64,000 nt of DNA, from contig JBCDJN010000004.1 of NCBI GenBank assembly GCA_039414355.1, positions 1-64,000 on the forward strand, in the 5' to 3' direction. The notes under the pieces are model-generated. The model did not search any database and was not told the origin of the DNA. It was given only the letters and a program-made list of their open reading frames with translations. The DNA is from JBCCQL01 sp039414355 (GTDB lineage: Bacteria; Planctomycetota; Planctomycetia; Pirellulales; Lacipirellulaceae). Numbering within the stretch: position 1 is the stretch's first letter; the number at the start of each line of letters is the position of its first letter. The position numbers were made by a program, and so were the translations under genes. Positions 41,380-50,849 of this stretch are shown in pieces.

Positions 41380-41577
41380 ATGCTCGTACTCTCCCGCAAG
41401 GAATCGCAGCGGATCCGACTCGGTGATTCAATCGTACTAACGATCGTGAAAATCGCCGGTGACAAAGTCCGAGTGGGGATTCAGGCCCCCGACGACGTGC
41501 TGGTGCTGCGAGACGAGCTTGAAGCGTGGCAAGACGGATGCCCGAGCGGCGCGAAACCCGAGGCCTCGGCGGCTTAG
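41380..41577 (+). CDS. csrA: Carbon storage regulator CsrA
   Basis: CsrA is a dimeric RNA-binding protein that controls translation and mRNA stability by binding GGA motifs. The 65-residue product has the family N-terminus MLVLSRKESQRIRLGDSIVL, the central IAGDKVRVGIQAPDDVLVLR with Arg44 (RNA contact), and a C-terminal tail that is longer and Ala/Gly-rich. It is normally regulated by FliW in flagellated bacteria; no fliW or flagellar gene is adjacent here. It is monocistronic with its own promoter candidate and a strong terminator. Confidence 0.95.
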   Translation: MLVLSRKESQRIRLGDSIVLTIVKIAGDKVRVGIQAPDDVLVLRDELEAWQDGCPSGAKPEASAA

Positions 41578-41617
41578 CCGGCGGCGTCATAAAGCCCACG
41601 ACTATCGAGTAGACGCT

Positions 41618-41658
41618 AAACGGACCTTTTGGGCGACGCCCGAAGGGTCCGTTTTTTT
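41618..41658 (+). terminator. Strong intrinsic terminator after csrA
   Basis: An 18-base inverted repeat (AAACGGACC...GGTCCGTTT outer part perfect, inner part with two G-T pairs and the GGGCG/CGCCC inner stem) is followed by a run of T that extends it at 41652-41658. It lies 40 bases after the csrA stop. Confidence 0.9.
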
Positions 41659-41735
41659 GCGCCCGCGGGCCGGCGCCAGAGTCGGGAAGTGAGTAGAATC
41701 CGTCATAGGCCGTGCGCCTTGCCGAAACCGAGTTT

Positions 41736-41764
41736 TTGACTTTCGGCGACCGACGCGCTAGATT
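41736..41764 (+). promoter_or_regulatory. Candidate promoter of the DUF1501 operon
   Basis: TTGACT (41736-41741, five of six -35 matches) is followed after 17 bases by TAGATT (41759-41764, four of six). Transcription would begin near 41771, leaving a leader of about 195 bases before the DUF1501 ATG. It lies after the csrA terminator, so it probably drives the four-gene unit. Confidence 0.55.
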
Positions 41765-41966
41765 CAGCCCGCTGTCATGGCACAACCCCGTGCCAAGCAC
41801 GAGCAACTGCCGGGCAGCGTAACCCTCCTTTCACCCACCCCGCCTGCTGTCGGCCACGCGCTATCCCGGTCAAACCTCCGCAGCAGGCCTCGCGACGATC
41901 CTTCCGTCGGTTCCACCCAGCCCCACATCTGGCTGCGGATCTTTGCTCACCCCGAGTGTTCCACTC

Positions 41967-43295
41967 ATGGCGCACAACAACTCGCGTACACAAAACCGCG
42001 CCCGGCGAACCAACCGCCGTGGCTTCTTGGCCGCCGGTGCGGTTGGCGGGCTTGGCCTGACGCTGGGCGACTTCTTCGCGCTGGAGCACGCCCAGGCGGC
42101 GCAGAACCAGTACGTCACGCCCAAGGCCCGCGCGAAGAGTGTGATCCACGTCTTTCTGCAGGGCGGAATGGCCTGCCAGGAGTCTTGGGACCCCAAGCCG
42201 CACGCGCCCATCGAGTACCGCGGCGAGTTGCAAGCGATCAACACTTCGGCGCCGGGCGTTCAGTTCAGCGAACTGCTCCGCCGCACCGCCGGCGTGGCGG
42301 ACAAGATGACCGTGATCCGCTCCATGACCCACGGCGAAGCGGCCCACGAACGCGGCGTGCACAGCATGCTAACCGGCTACCGCCCGAGCCCGGCGCTCAG
42401 CTACCCCAGCTTCGGCAGCGTGGTAAGCCATGAGTTCGGGCCCCGCAAGAACCTGCCACCCTACATCTGCATCCCCAACCCGCCGGGCCCCCATGCCGGA
42501 TCGGGCTACCTGAGCTCCGCCTACCGGCCGTTCAGCCTCGGATCGGACCCCGGCCGCGGAGACTTCAAGGTGCGCGACCTCAGCCCGCCCAGCGGCGTGG
42601 AAGGCGACCGCCAGGCTCGGCGGCTCGCAATGCTCGAAGCGGCAAACCATCAATTCTCCGGCTCGGCCCAGTCGGACGCCGTTGGCGCGCTCGACGCGTT
42701 CTACGAGCGTGCGTTCAACTTGATAAATTCGCCCGAAGCGCGGGCCGCGTTCCGCCTCGACAAGGAGCCCAACAAGCAGAAGGACCGGTACGGTCGGACG
42801 GCCGAGGGGCAGCGTTTGTTGCTGGCCCGGCGGCTGGTGGAGGCGGGCGCCCGGTTTGTGACGATCAGCTTCGGCGGATGGGACCATCACAACGATGTGA
42901 CCGGCCGGATGCGCCGCCAGGTGCCAAGGCTCGACCAGGCGATCGCCGCCTTGATCTCCGACCTGTCGGAGCGTGGTCTGCTGGACGAGACGATCGTGCT
43001 CGTTTCGTCCGAATTCGGCCGCACGCCCAAGATCAACAACGACGCGGGCCGCGACCACTGGCCACGGGTGTTCAGCGTGGCGCTGGCGGGCGGCGGCGTG
43101 CGGGGCGGCAATGTGGTGGGCTCGTCCGGCCCCACCGCCAACGAACCGGAGGACAGCCCCGTTACGCCCGAGGACTTGGCCGCCACCCTCTACCACCAAC
43201 TCGGCATCGCCCCCGAGAAGGAACTTATGGCGCCCGGCAGCCGGCCGATCGAGATCGTCGACGGCGGGCGCGTCCGCAGCGAGATCATCGGCTGA
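41967..43295 (+). CDS. DUF1501 family protein with Tat signal
   Basis: DUF1501 proteins are alkaline-phosphatase-superfamily-like, Tat-exported proteins abundant in planctomycetes and usually next to DUF1549/DUF1553 genes. The 442-residue product has a twin-arginine signal NRRGFLAAG (Arg17-Arg18), the SVIHVFLQGGMACQESWDPKP block, and the conserved middle RSMTHGEAAHERGVHSMLTG. A late segment TIVLVSSEFGRTPKINNDAGRDHWP carries possible metal ligands. Family members resemble sulfatase/phosphatase folds but catalysis has not been shown. ATG 41967 starts just before the Tat signal. It is the first of four genes in one direction. Confidence 0.92.
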   Translation: MAHNNSRTQNRARRTNRRGFLAAGAVGGLGLTLGDFFALEHAQAAQNQYVTPKARAKSVIHVFLQGGMACQESWDPKPHAPIEYRGELQAINTSAPGVQFSELLRRTAGVADKMTVIRSMTHGEAAHERGVHSMLTGYRPSPALSYPSFGSVVSHEFGPRKNLPPYICIPNPPGPHAGSGYLSSAYRPFSLGSDPGRGDFKVRDLSPPSGVEGDRQARRLAMLEAANHQFSGSAQSDAVGALDAFYERAFNLINSPEARAAFRLDKEPNKQKDRYGRTAEGQRLLLARRLVEAGARFVTISFGGWDHHNDVTGRMRRQVPRLDQAIAALISDLSERGLLDETIVLVSSEFGRTPKINNDAGRDHWPRVFSVALAGGGVRGGNVVGSSGPTANEPEDSPVTPEDLAATLYHQLGIAPEKELMAPGSRPIEIVDGGRVRSEIIG

Positions 43296-43349
43296 GCTCG
43301 CGCGGGCCCAGGCTTCAAATCGGCTTCATTCTGTCGCGGGAGGGCGGTG

Positions 43350-45728
43350 ATGAGATCGAATCGTTTCGTTAGCTGTTCGCTTGCGGCCATCGCTTTGATG
43401 GCCTGCGTCGGCGTCGCCATCGCGGCCGACCCGCGCGTCAGCCGGCTTGAGCCGCACGGCGCCCAGCGTGGGACCGAGGCGACCATTCGCATCGTTGGTC
43501 AGCGTCTCGGCGACCGACCGGAACAGCTCTTGTTCTATGAGCCGGGCGTCGAACTCTTGGAGCTGACGGCCGAGGGCAACGACGCCGCGAAGGCAAAGCT
43601 CCGCATCGCGCCCGACTGCCAGCCCGGCCCGCACGCTCTGCGGCTGCGTACTGCCACCGGGCTGAGCAACCTAGTGACGCTGCACGTTGGCGACTACCCG
43701 GAGGTCGCGGAGCAGGAACCCAACAACAACGACAACGAAGCCCAGGTCGTCCCGCTCGGCACCGTGATCAACGGGTTCGTGGCCCGCGAAGAGACCGACT
43801 GCTTCGGCGTGGAACTCAACGCCGGCCAGCGGCTCTCCGTTGAAGTCGAAGGCATCCGGCTCGGCCGTGTCTTCTTCGACCCGTACCTTGAGATTGCCGG
43901 CCCCAGCGGCGCGCTGCTCGCCGCCTGCGACGACACCGCCGCAACGCGACAAGACCCGAGCCTTTCCATCGTGGCCAAGGAGGCGGGGCTTTACCTCGTG
44001 CGGCTGCGTGAATCGGCCTTGCGAGGCGGCAACGACCGCACGTACCGGCTGCACATCGGCGGCTTCGCCCGCCCGGCGGCGGTCTTCCCGCCGGCGGTCC
44101 GCGCTGGCGAAGCGACGAACCTTACGTTCATCGACGAAAGCCCCGAGCCGATCACGCAAGAAGCGACTCACAGCGTAGGACGGCGAGGCGTGCACGCTTC
44201 GCGCGTCGCCGAGGTTTTTGCGGGCGGCCCCGACGGCGTCGGGCCGAGTGGCATGCCGGTGCGGGTTGTCAACGCGCCGATCGTCGCGGAAGCCGAGCCG
44301 AACAACGATCGCAACGCTGGTGAGCCAATCGCCTTGCCCGCCACTATGGTCGGGTCGATTGGCCAGCCGGGCGACCTGGATCACTTCCCGTTCACGGCGA
44401 AGAAGAACGAGACGTTTGAACTGAGGGTGCTGGCAAGGCGGTTGCGGTCGCCGATCGACCCGGTCCTGCGTGTCTACGACGAGTCGGGCAAGCAGGTGGC
44501 CGCCAACGACGATGACCAGGGCCACCCCGACGGCTACGTCCGCTTCCGGGCGCCAAGCGACAGTCGGTTCGTCGTTCGCGTTGAAGACTACATGAAGCGT
44601 GGTGGGCCGGAGTACGTCTACGCCGTCGAAGCAACCCGCCCGCGGCCGCGGGTCGAGCTCACGATCCACGAGTTCCGTCGGTACATCGCCACCACGGTCA
44701 ATGTGCCGCGCGGCAACCGCACGGCGATTCTCGTCAATGCGTCGCGGAAGGACGTTGGGGGCGCCGTTACGCTTGGCTTTGACGGCCTGCCTGAAGGCGT
44801 GTCGGTCGAGGCGCCCGCCATCGCCGGCAACTACTACCGCGGGCCGGTGGTCTTCTCCGCGACCGACGCGGCGCCCAACGCCGGCGTGCTGGCCACGCCC
44901 ACCGCGCAACGAGAAGACGGCAAGCCGCTCGCCGCGGAGCTCGACCATCAAAGCTGGCTGGTGCGGGGTCAGAACAACGTGCCGATGTGGACCTACAACG
45001 CCCACCGCACTCCGGTGGCGGTGACCGAGCCGGTCCCGTTCCGCGTGAAGCTGGCCGAGCCCAAGGCGCCGCTGGTGCAGTCGGGCGCCAAAGACCTCCG
45101 CGTGGTCGCCGAGCGGCTGGCGGGCGCCGACGGCAAGACTTTCGATGGCGCCATCCGCGTGCGGATGCTCTATCACTCGCCGGGCGTCTCCTCGAATCGT
45201 TCCCGCTCCATCGCCGCCGGCAAGACCGAGGTCGACATCCCGGTCACCGCCGCCGGCAACGCCCGCTTGGGCGACTGGGACGTGGTGATGACCGCCGAGG
45301 CGAACGTTGGCGGCAACGTTCAGGTTTGCACCCAGCTTGTGAAGCTGCGAATTGCCGAGCCGTACTTCACGCTCTCACTCCCCAAGACGTCGCTGGAGCG
45401 CGGCGCCTCGGCTGACTTCCGCGTTGCGATCGAGCCGGCGACGGAGTTCGCCGGCCCGGCCAAGCTGGAGCTTATCAACCTGCCCCACGGCGTCACCGCG
45501 GCTCCGCTCGAAGTGGAGCACGGCGCCACCGAGGCGACATTCCGCCTGACCGCCACCAAGGACGCCCGGCTGGGGCGGCAGCGCAACGTGAGCGTTCGCG
45601 CGGTGCTGACCGATTCGGGCGAGCCCGTCACCCACACACGCGGCGGGGGCGAGATTGTGGTCGACCCCGCGGCCGACACGAAGAAGCCCGAAGCCACCCA
45701 GACGGCAAGCTCGGGAGGAGCGAAATGA
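43350..45728 (+). CDS. Secreted PPC (pre-peptidase C-terminal) domain protein
   Basis: The 792-residue product has a signal peptide (residues 1-26), an IPT-like N-terminal segment (about 28-115), and two PPC domains. These are recognised by PEVAEQEPNNNDNEAQVV (about 117) and IVAEAEPNNDRNAGEPIAL (about 311), each followed by DxD-type beta strands (VINGFVAREETDCFGVEL and GSIGQPGDLDHFPF). Three further beta-sandwich-like stretches follow, ending in an acidic, Lys-rich tail. PPC domains aid folding or secretion and bind carbohydrate or protein. The start at 43350 has GGGAGGG seven bases upstream. Its stop overlaps the next ATG by four bases, so it is coupled to the DUF1549 gene. Confidence 0.85.
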   Translation: MRSNRFVSCSLAAIALMACVGVAIAADPRVSRLEPHGAQRGTEATIRIVGQRLGDRPEQLLFYEPGVELLELTAEGNDAAKAKLRIAPDCQPGPHALRLRTATGLSNLVTLHVGDYPEVAEQEPNNNDNEAQVVPLGTVINGFVAREETDCFGVELNAGQRLSVEVEGIRLGRVFFDPYLEIAGPSGALLAACDDTAATRQDPSLSIVAKEAGLYLVRLRESALRGGNDRTYRLHIGGFARPAAVFPPAVRAGEATNLTFIDESPEPITQEATHSVGRRGVHASRVAEVFAGGPDGVGPSGMPVRVVNAPIVAEAEPNNDRNAGEPIALPATMVGSIGQPGDLDHFPFTAKKNETFELRVLARRLRSPIDPVLRVYDESGKQVAANDDDQGHPDGYVRFRAPSDSRFVVRVEDYMKRGGPEYVYAVEATRPRPRVELTIHEFRRYIATTVNVPRGNRTAILVNASRKDVGGAVTLGFDGLPEGVSVEAPAIAGNYYRGPVVFSATDAAPNAGVLATPTAQREDGKPLAAELDHQSWLVRGQNNVPMWTYNAHRTPVAVTEPVPFRVKLAEPKAPLVQSGAKDLRVVAERLAGADGKTFDGAIRVRMLYHSPGVSSNRSRSIAAGKTEVDIPVTAAGNARLGDWDVVMTAEANVGGNVQVCTQLVKLRIAEPYFTLSLPKTSLERGASADFRVAIEPATEFAGPAKLELINLPHGVTAAPLEVEHGATEATFRLTATKDARLGRQRNVSVRAVLTDSGEPVTHTRGGGEIVVDPAADTKKPEATQTASSGGAK

Positions 45729-48160
45729 TCCGGTACCCACTCGCCGCTGCGTTGTTGCTTAGCGCCGCTCAGGTAGACGCGTCGGCCAGCGAACTCGTAT
45801 CGCTCGACGTCTACCCCGAGCAGGTCACGCTCCACCACGCCGAGGACCGTCAGCGAGTGATCGCGGTTGCGACGCGCGGTGATGGGACCACGCGTGACGT
45901 GACGGACGAGGTGCGTTGGGAAGTGCTCAGCACCGAGACGGACCAAGGCGCCTTTGCGTGCGAGGAGGCCGTGGTCTCGGCGGGCCGCAACGGGCTCGCG
46001 CGGCTGCGGGCCGAGTTGGGAGGGCTCTCCGCCGAAGTCGACCTGCATGCCGTGGCGGTCGACAAGCAGCGCGACGTGAGCTTCCGCCACGACGTAATAC
46101 CCATCTTCCTCCGCACCGGCTGCAACGCGGGCGGCTGCCACGGTTCTTCGCGCGGCAAGGACGGCTTCATGCTGTCGCTGTTCGGTTACGACCCCTCAGG
46201 CGATCACCACCGGCTGACGCGGGAGCAGATCGGTCGCCGCATCAACTACGCCCTGCCGGACGAAAGCCTGCTGCTCACCAAGAGCATCGCCTCGGCGCCG
46301 CACACCGGCGGCAAGCGGTTTGAGCGGGACAGCTACTACTACCGCAAGCTGCACGACTGGATCGATCGGGGCGCCCCCAGCGACGTGAGCGGCGCGCCCA
46401 CCGTGACCGCCGTCCGCCTCTACCCGCCGAAGGCGACGCTTGAGAGCGGCGGCGAAGGGCAGCGGTTTGTCGCCGTCGCCGAGTACTCCGACGGCGCCAC
46501 GCGCGACGTCTCGCACTTGGCGCTCTTTCAGTCGAACAACGAGTCGGCCGCGGCGATCGATGAGAACGGCAACGTCACCCCCGGGCGGCCAGGCGAATCG
46601 TTTGTGATGGCCCGATTCGATACGCACACCGTCGGCAGCCAGGTGCTTTCGCTGGCGCCGGGCGACGGTTTTGAGCCGCTCGCCGAAGCGCCGGCCAACT
46701 ACATCGACGAGCTCGTCGGCGCCAAGCTCGACACGATGCGGATCACGCCTTCCGGCCCGTGCAGCGACGCGGAATTCCTCCGGCGTGTCAGCATCGACAT
46801 CGCCGGCCGGCTGCCAACGCCCGAGGAGCTAACTGAGTTTGCCGCGAGCGAAGACCCCGCCAAACGCTCGGCCGCCGTCGATCGGCTGCTGGGCGAGCCC
46901 GCCTTCTGCGACATCTGGGCCGGCAAGTGGGCCGATCTGCTGCTGGTTCGCGAGGAGAACAACCGCGTCGACTACAAGCCGATGTTCCTCTACGCCCGAT
47001 GGCTGCGGGAGCAGATCGCCAGCCATCGGCCGCTGGATGAGATGGTCCGCGACCTGATCGCCGCGCGGGGCACCACGTTCGACACGCCGGCGACCAACTT
47101 CTACCAGATCGAGCCCGACCCCAAGAAAGTCGCCGAGAACGTCGCCCAGGCGATGCTCGGTCAGCGGATCCAGTGCGCGCAGTGCCACAACCACCCGTTC
47201 GACCGCTGGACGATGGACGACTACTACGCGTTCACGTCGTTCTTCACTCAGGTCGGCCGGAAGCGTGGCGAGGACTACCGCGAGTGGATTATCTACGACC
47301 GCGGCTCGGGCGACGCACGGAACCCGGTGGACAACCGCGTGATGAAGCCCAAGTACCTGGGCGGCGATCAGGCCGAGCCCGAGCCAGGCGTTACTCGCCG
47401 TGAGCAGGTGGCCGAGTGGATCACCTCGCCGGACAACCCGTACTTCGCCCCGAGCGTGGCCAATCGGGTGTGGGCGCACTTCTTCGGGATGGGCATCGTC
47501 GACCCGGTGGACGACATCCGCATCAGCAACCCGCCCAGCAACCCCGAGCTGTTCGAGACGCTCGGCCAGAAGCTGGTGGAGTACGACTACGACCTGCGGC
47601 GGTTGGTCGCGGACATCTGCACGAGCAACACGTACCAACGCTCGTCGCTCGCCAACCCGTCAAACGAGGCGGACACGCGGAACTTCGCCCGCTGCATCCC
47701 CCGCCGCCTGCCGGCCGAGACGCTGCTGGATTGCCTGAGCCAGGCGACCGAGTCACCGGAGAAGCTCTCCGGCCTGCCGCTGGGGGCGAAGGCGGTGGAG
47801 ATCGCCGGCGGTAACCCTCGCAACTACTTCTTGCAGGCGTTTGGGAGATCCAGCCGGCAGAGCGTCTGCGCGTGCGGCGCCACAACTGACCCGACGCTCT
47901 CGCAGGCGTTGCATCTGATCAACGGCGCCACGACCAACGACAAGATCTACCGCGGCGGCGTGATCAAGCGGCTGCTGGGCGAGGGGAAGACGGCGCCCGA
48001 GGTAATCGACGCCATTTACCTGCGGTGCCTCGCCCGAAAAGCGACACCTGACGAGCACGCCAAGTACGCTGAGATGATGGCCGAGGGCGACCCGCTGCAG
48101 CCACTGGAAGACGTTTTCTGGGCGGTGCTCAACTCACGCGAGTTTGTGTTCAACCATTAA
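45725..48160 (+). CDS. DUF1549/DUF1553 protein with Big-type N-terminal domains and CxxCH motifs
   Basis: This large planctomycetal secreted protein has 811 residues. A signal peptide (1-22) is followed by two bacterial Ig-like segments (about 24-112 and about 222-320). Between them a heme-c-like CxxxxCH motif occurs (Cys133, Cys138, His139). DUF1549 follows (FLRRVSIDIAGRLPTPEELTEF, about 350 on), then a second CxxCH (Cys484, Cys487, His488 in QCAQCHNHPFDRW), and DUF1553 at the C-terminus (VANRVWAHFFGMGIVDPVDDIR; DPTLSQALHLINGATTNDKI). The function is unknown; a redox or carbohydrate role is often proposed. ATGA overlap with the preceding gene shows coupling. Confidence 0.93.
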   Translation: MIRYPLAAALLLSAAQVDASASELVSLDVYPEQVTLHHAEDRQRVIAVATRGDGTTRDVTDEVRWEVLSTETDQGAFACEEAVVSAGRNGLARLRAELGGLSAEVDLHAVAVDKQRDVSFRHDVIPIFLRTGCNAGGCHGSSRGKDGFMLSLFGYDPSGDHHRLTREQIGRRINYALPDESLLLTKSIASAPHTGGKRFERDSYYYRKLHDWIDRGAPSDVSGAPTVTAVRLYPPKATLESGGEGQRFVAVAEYSDGATRDVSHLALFQSNNESAAAIDENGNVTPGRPGESFVMARFDTHTVGSQVLSLAPGDGFEPLAEAPANYIDELVGAKLDTMRITPSGPCSDAEFLRRVSIDIAGRLPTPEELTEFAASEDPAKRSAAVDRLLGEPAFCDIWAGKWADLLLVREENNRVDYKPMFLYARWLREQIASHRPLDEMVRDLIAARGTTFDTPATNFYQIEPDPKKVAENVAQAMLGQRIQCAQCHNHPFDRWTMDDYYAFTSFFTQVGRKRGEDYREWIIYDRGSGDARNPVDNRVMKPKYLGGDQAEPEPGVTRREQVAEWITSPDNPYFAPSVANRVWAHFFGMGIVDPVDDIRISNPPSNPELFETLGQKLVEYDYDLRRLVADICTSNTYQRSSLANPSNEADTRNFARCIPRRLPAETLLDCLSQATESPEKLSGLPLGAKAVEIAGGNPRNYFLQAFGRSSRQSVCACGATTDPTLSQALHLINGATTNDKIYRGGVIKRLLGEGKTAPEVIDAIYLRCLARKATPDEHAKYAEMMAEGDPLQPLEDVFWAVLNSREFVFNH

Positions 48161-48174
48161 CCGCCGGTCGGTTC

Positions 48175-50583
48175 ATGCAAACGATGAAGCTGCCGAGTCT
48201 GATCTTGCTCGCCGCCGCGCTCGCGGAGCCGGTCGCGGCTGCTGAGAAGGTGACGTACCAAGACCACGTCAAGCCGATCCTCCGCGAGCACTGCTTCGCC
48301 TGCCACACGCAGGGCGACGCGTCGAGCGGGTTCGCGGCCGACGATTACTCGGCGGTGCTCACGGGCGGGGCGAGTGGCGAGGTCTTGGCGTCGGGCGACG
48401 TCGATGGTTCGCGGCTTTGGAAGCTCATCACGCACGAGGAAGAACCCGAGATGCCGCCGGGCGACAAGATGCCGGCGGAGCAACTCGCGGTGATCAAGAA
48501 GTGGATCGAAGGCGGCCTGCTCGACAACGCCGGCTCGAAGCCGAAGAAGGCGAAGCGCTCGGCGATGGCCGAGGTGAAGGTCTCCGCCGACAACCGTCCG
48601 CAGGGCGAACCGGCAATGCCGGAGAATCTGTTTCGGCAGCCGGTCGTTTCTTCGCCTCGGGTAGGCCCAATCACCTCGCTCGCCGCCAGCCCATGGGCGC
48701 CGGTCGTGGCCGTGCCGTGGCAGCGGCAGGTCTCGCTCTACCACGCGGACAAGCTCGAGCTGCTCGGCGTGCTGCCCTACCCGGAAGGCGACCCCAACGT
48801 CGTCCGCTTCAGCCGCGACGGCAGCGTGCTGCTCGTGGCGGGCGGTGTGGGCGCCAAGGCGGGTTCGGCCACGGTGTTCGACGTGAAGACCGGCGACCGG
48901 CTAGTGACCGTGGGCGAAGAGATGGACGCGGTGCTCGCCGCGGACCTTAGCCCGGACCTCAAGCTGGTGGCCATCGGCGGACCCAAGAAGCGCGTGCGGG
49001 TCTATCGCACCGCCGATGGGGAGCTTGCGTACGAGATCACCAAACACACCGACTGGGTGACCGCCGTCCGCTTCAGCCCCGACGGCAAGCTGTTGGCCAC
49101 CGCCGACCGCAATTCCGGGCTCCTGCTCTGGCAGGCCCGGGCGGGCAACCCGCGGGCCGACCTCCGCGGCCACAAGCGTGCCGTAGCGGACCTCGCGTGG
49201 CGGGCCGACTCCCAGGTGCTCGCCTCGGTGAGCGAAGACGGCGAAGCCCGGCTCTGGAAGCGGGACGGCCAGTCGATCAAGAACTTCCGAGCCCACGGCG
49301 GCGGGGCGCTCGGCGTGGCGTTTGCCCGCGATGGCCGGCTCGCGACGACCGGCCGCGACAAGAAGGTCACAGTGTGGTCCGCCGACGGCAAGGCGATCGC
49401 CCAACTCCCGCCGATGACCGACGAGGGGCTCGCCGCCGCGTTCACAGCCGACGGCAAACAGGTGCTCGCGTCTGACTTCTCGGGCAGGGTGCGGCTGCTG
49501 AAGATCGAGTCGAAGAAGGCCACCGGCGACCTGGCGGCCAACCCGCCAACACTTGCCACGCGACTGTCGACGGCCGAGCAGCAGCACAAGTCACTGAGCG
49601 AGGAGTCTCGGCTCACCGAACAGCTCTTGGCCAAGGCCCGGTCAGACGAGAAGGCGGCCACCGCAGCGCACGCGGCGTTTGAGCAGCAACTCGCCGACGC
49701 GAAACGTGAATCGCGCGAGGCGAAGAAGCTGGCCAACGAGGCGGCGCGGGGCGCCGACGCGGCGGCGACTGCCGCGAAGGAGGCCGTCGCCGCGGCCGCG
49801 AAGGCCGCCGAAGTTCGCGCCGCCACCGAGAAAGCCATGGCTATGGCCGAAGAGAAGCTCGCCTCACCGGACGCACCGTCCTCAGACGATCCGGAGGCTT
49901 CGCCCGGGGCGGTGGTTCAATCGTTGGCAGCCGCCCTCAAAGCCGCAAAGGACGAAGAGCGCCAACGCACGGCCGCGGCTGAGGCGGCAAGACAAGCGGC
50001 CGCCAAGCAGGCGGTGGCGGGCGCCAAAGCCGCTGAGACCGCCAAGCTCGCGGCAACGACCGTGGAGCAAACGCAGTCGCGACGCTCCGGCCTCCCCAAC
50101 CTCACCGCCGCCGAGACGGCACTCGCGAAGGCGGAGCCAAAGCATGCCGTGGCCAAGGAGCGGCTGGCAGCGGCCGCCGCATCGATTGCACGCATCCGCG
50201 CGGAACAGGAGGCGTACCGCGCCGCCGCCGCGATGGCACAACAACAGGTTGCTGAGCGGCAAGCGGCGGTCGAACGGCTTTCGATCGAAGCCGAGCGCAT
50301 CGCGCAGCAAATGACCGCGGCGAACGAGCAGGCAACGCAGCGTCAGTCGGCCGTGGGCCTGATGCATGACGAAATCAAGAAGCTCAAGGCGAAGCTCGCC
50401 GAACTGGAGGCGACGGCGGCCAAGGCCAAGGCGGAAGCCGAGCGGATCGCCGGCCAGAAGCGGGAGATCCAGGCCCAACTCGCCGAGGAGCAGTCCCAAG
50501 CCGAGCGGGCCGCGGCCCGCAGGGCGTCGATCGAAGCGGCCGAGGCGGCGCGTGCCAAGTACCTGCCGCAGCCAGCGGAGTAG
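48175..50583 (+). CDS. PSCyt1 cytochrome-like / WD40 repeat / coiled-coil protein
   Basis: The 802-residue product has a signal peptide, then a PSCyt1-type domain with CxxCH (Cys40, Cys43, His44 in HCFACHTQGD) and PGDKMPAEQLAVIKKWIEGG. A WD40 propeller follows (about residues 165-445, with blocks VTAVRFSPDGKLLATADRNS, VADLAWRADSQVLASVSEDG and the like). The C-terminal third (about 455-795) is an Ala/Glu/Lys-rich coiled coil. It is last of the four-gene unit, 14 bases after the DUF1549 stop. Start ATG 48175 or 48184. The heme motif suggests electron transfer or a heme scaffold; the WD40 part suggests protein binding. Confidence 0.9.
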   Translation: MQTMKLPSLILLAAALAEPVAAAEKVTYQDHVKPILREHCFACHTQGDASSGFAADDYSAVLTGGASGEVLASGDVDGSRLWKLITHEEEPEMPPGDKMPAEQLAVIKKWIEGGLLDNAGSKPKKAKRSAMAEVKVSADNRPQGEPAMPENLFRQPVVSSPRVGPITSLAASPWAPVVAVPWQRQVSLYHADKLELLGVLPYPEGDPNVVRFSRDGSVLLVAGGVGAKAGSATVFDVKTGDRLVTVGEEMDAVLAADLSPDLKLVAIGGPKKRVRVYRTADGELAYEITKHTDWVTAVRFSPDGKLLATADRNSGLLLWQARAGNPRADLRGHKRAVADLAWRADSQVLASVSEDGEARLWKRDGQSIKNFRAHGGGALGVAFARDGRLATTGRDKKVTVWSADGKAIAQLPPMTDEGLAAAFTADGKQVLASDFSGRVRLLKIESKKATGDLAANPPTLATRLSTAEQQHKSLSEESRLTEQLLAKARSDEKAATAAHAAFEQQLADAKRESREAKKLANEAARGADAAATAAKEAVAAAAKAAEVRAATEKAMAMAEEKLASPDAPSSDDPEASPGAVVQSLAAALKAAKDEERQRTAAAEAARQAAAKQAVAGAKAAETAKLAATTVEQTQSRRSGLPNLTAAETALAKAEPKHAVAKERLAAAAASIARIRAEQEAYRAAAAMAQQQVAERQAAVERLSIEAERIAQQMTAANEQATQRQSAVGLMHDEIKKLKAKLAELEATAAKAKAEAERIAGQKREIQAQLAEEQSQAERAAARRASIEAAEAARAKYLPQPAE

Positions 50584-50603
50584 CGGGGTGGCTATTTGGG
50601 CCC

Positions 50604-50633
50604 TTGGCGATCGGCTTGGCGGCCCGCAATAAT
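50604..50633 (+). promoter_or_regulatory. Candidate promoter for the SRP RNA
   Basis: TTGGCG (50604-50609) is separated by 18 bases from AATAAT (50628-50633). Transcription would start near 50640, matching the 5' end of the SRP RNA at 50645. It is only a moderate match, but its position is right. Confidence 0.4.
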
Positions 50634-50644
50634 GTGGTAACGAC

Positions 50645-50748
50645 GGTCGGCGAGGGGCCCCTGCGAAGGGGGCCTTGCGAACCTGGTCAGGGTGGAAACG
50701 CAGCAGCCATAAGCTTGCGTCTCTTTGTGTGGGGGTCCCTCGCCGACC
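50645..50748 (+). ncRNA. ffs: Signal recognition particle RNA, small bacterial (4.5S) type
   Basis: The core is clear: GAACCTGGTCAGG, then a GT-GGAA-AC tetraloop hairpin and GCAGCAGCCATAA, the hallmark of domain IV that binds Ffh. The ends pair over a long stem: GGTCGGCGAGGG at 50645-50656 with CCCTCGCCGACC at 50737-50748. About 104 nt, typical of Gram-negative 4.5S RNA. It lies about 100 bases before dnaX, an arrangement seen in many bacteria. Any dnaX start codon upstream of 50748 would be spurious. Confidence 0.92.
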
Positions 50749-50849
50749 CGCCGTTGTCTTCTGCGGGCCCTCGTTCGCCCCTTTCCGCGGCGGTCCGCGG
50801 TGACGCCCATTCAACCCGCCGCAATCGCTCGGCTGCGCGCCGCTCTCCA

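Noticed and set aside
43671..45176. Leftward open frame of 501 codons opposite the PPC-domain gene
   Set aside because: Antisense shadow; no domain, and the plus strand has a secreted protein with clear PPC motifs.
50604..50849. N-terminal extension of DnaX to an upstream start
   Set aside because: The region encodes SRP RNA and the extension does not resemble DnaX.
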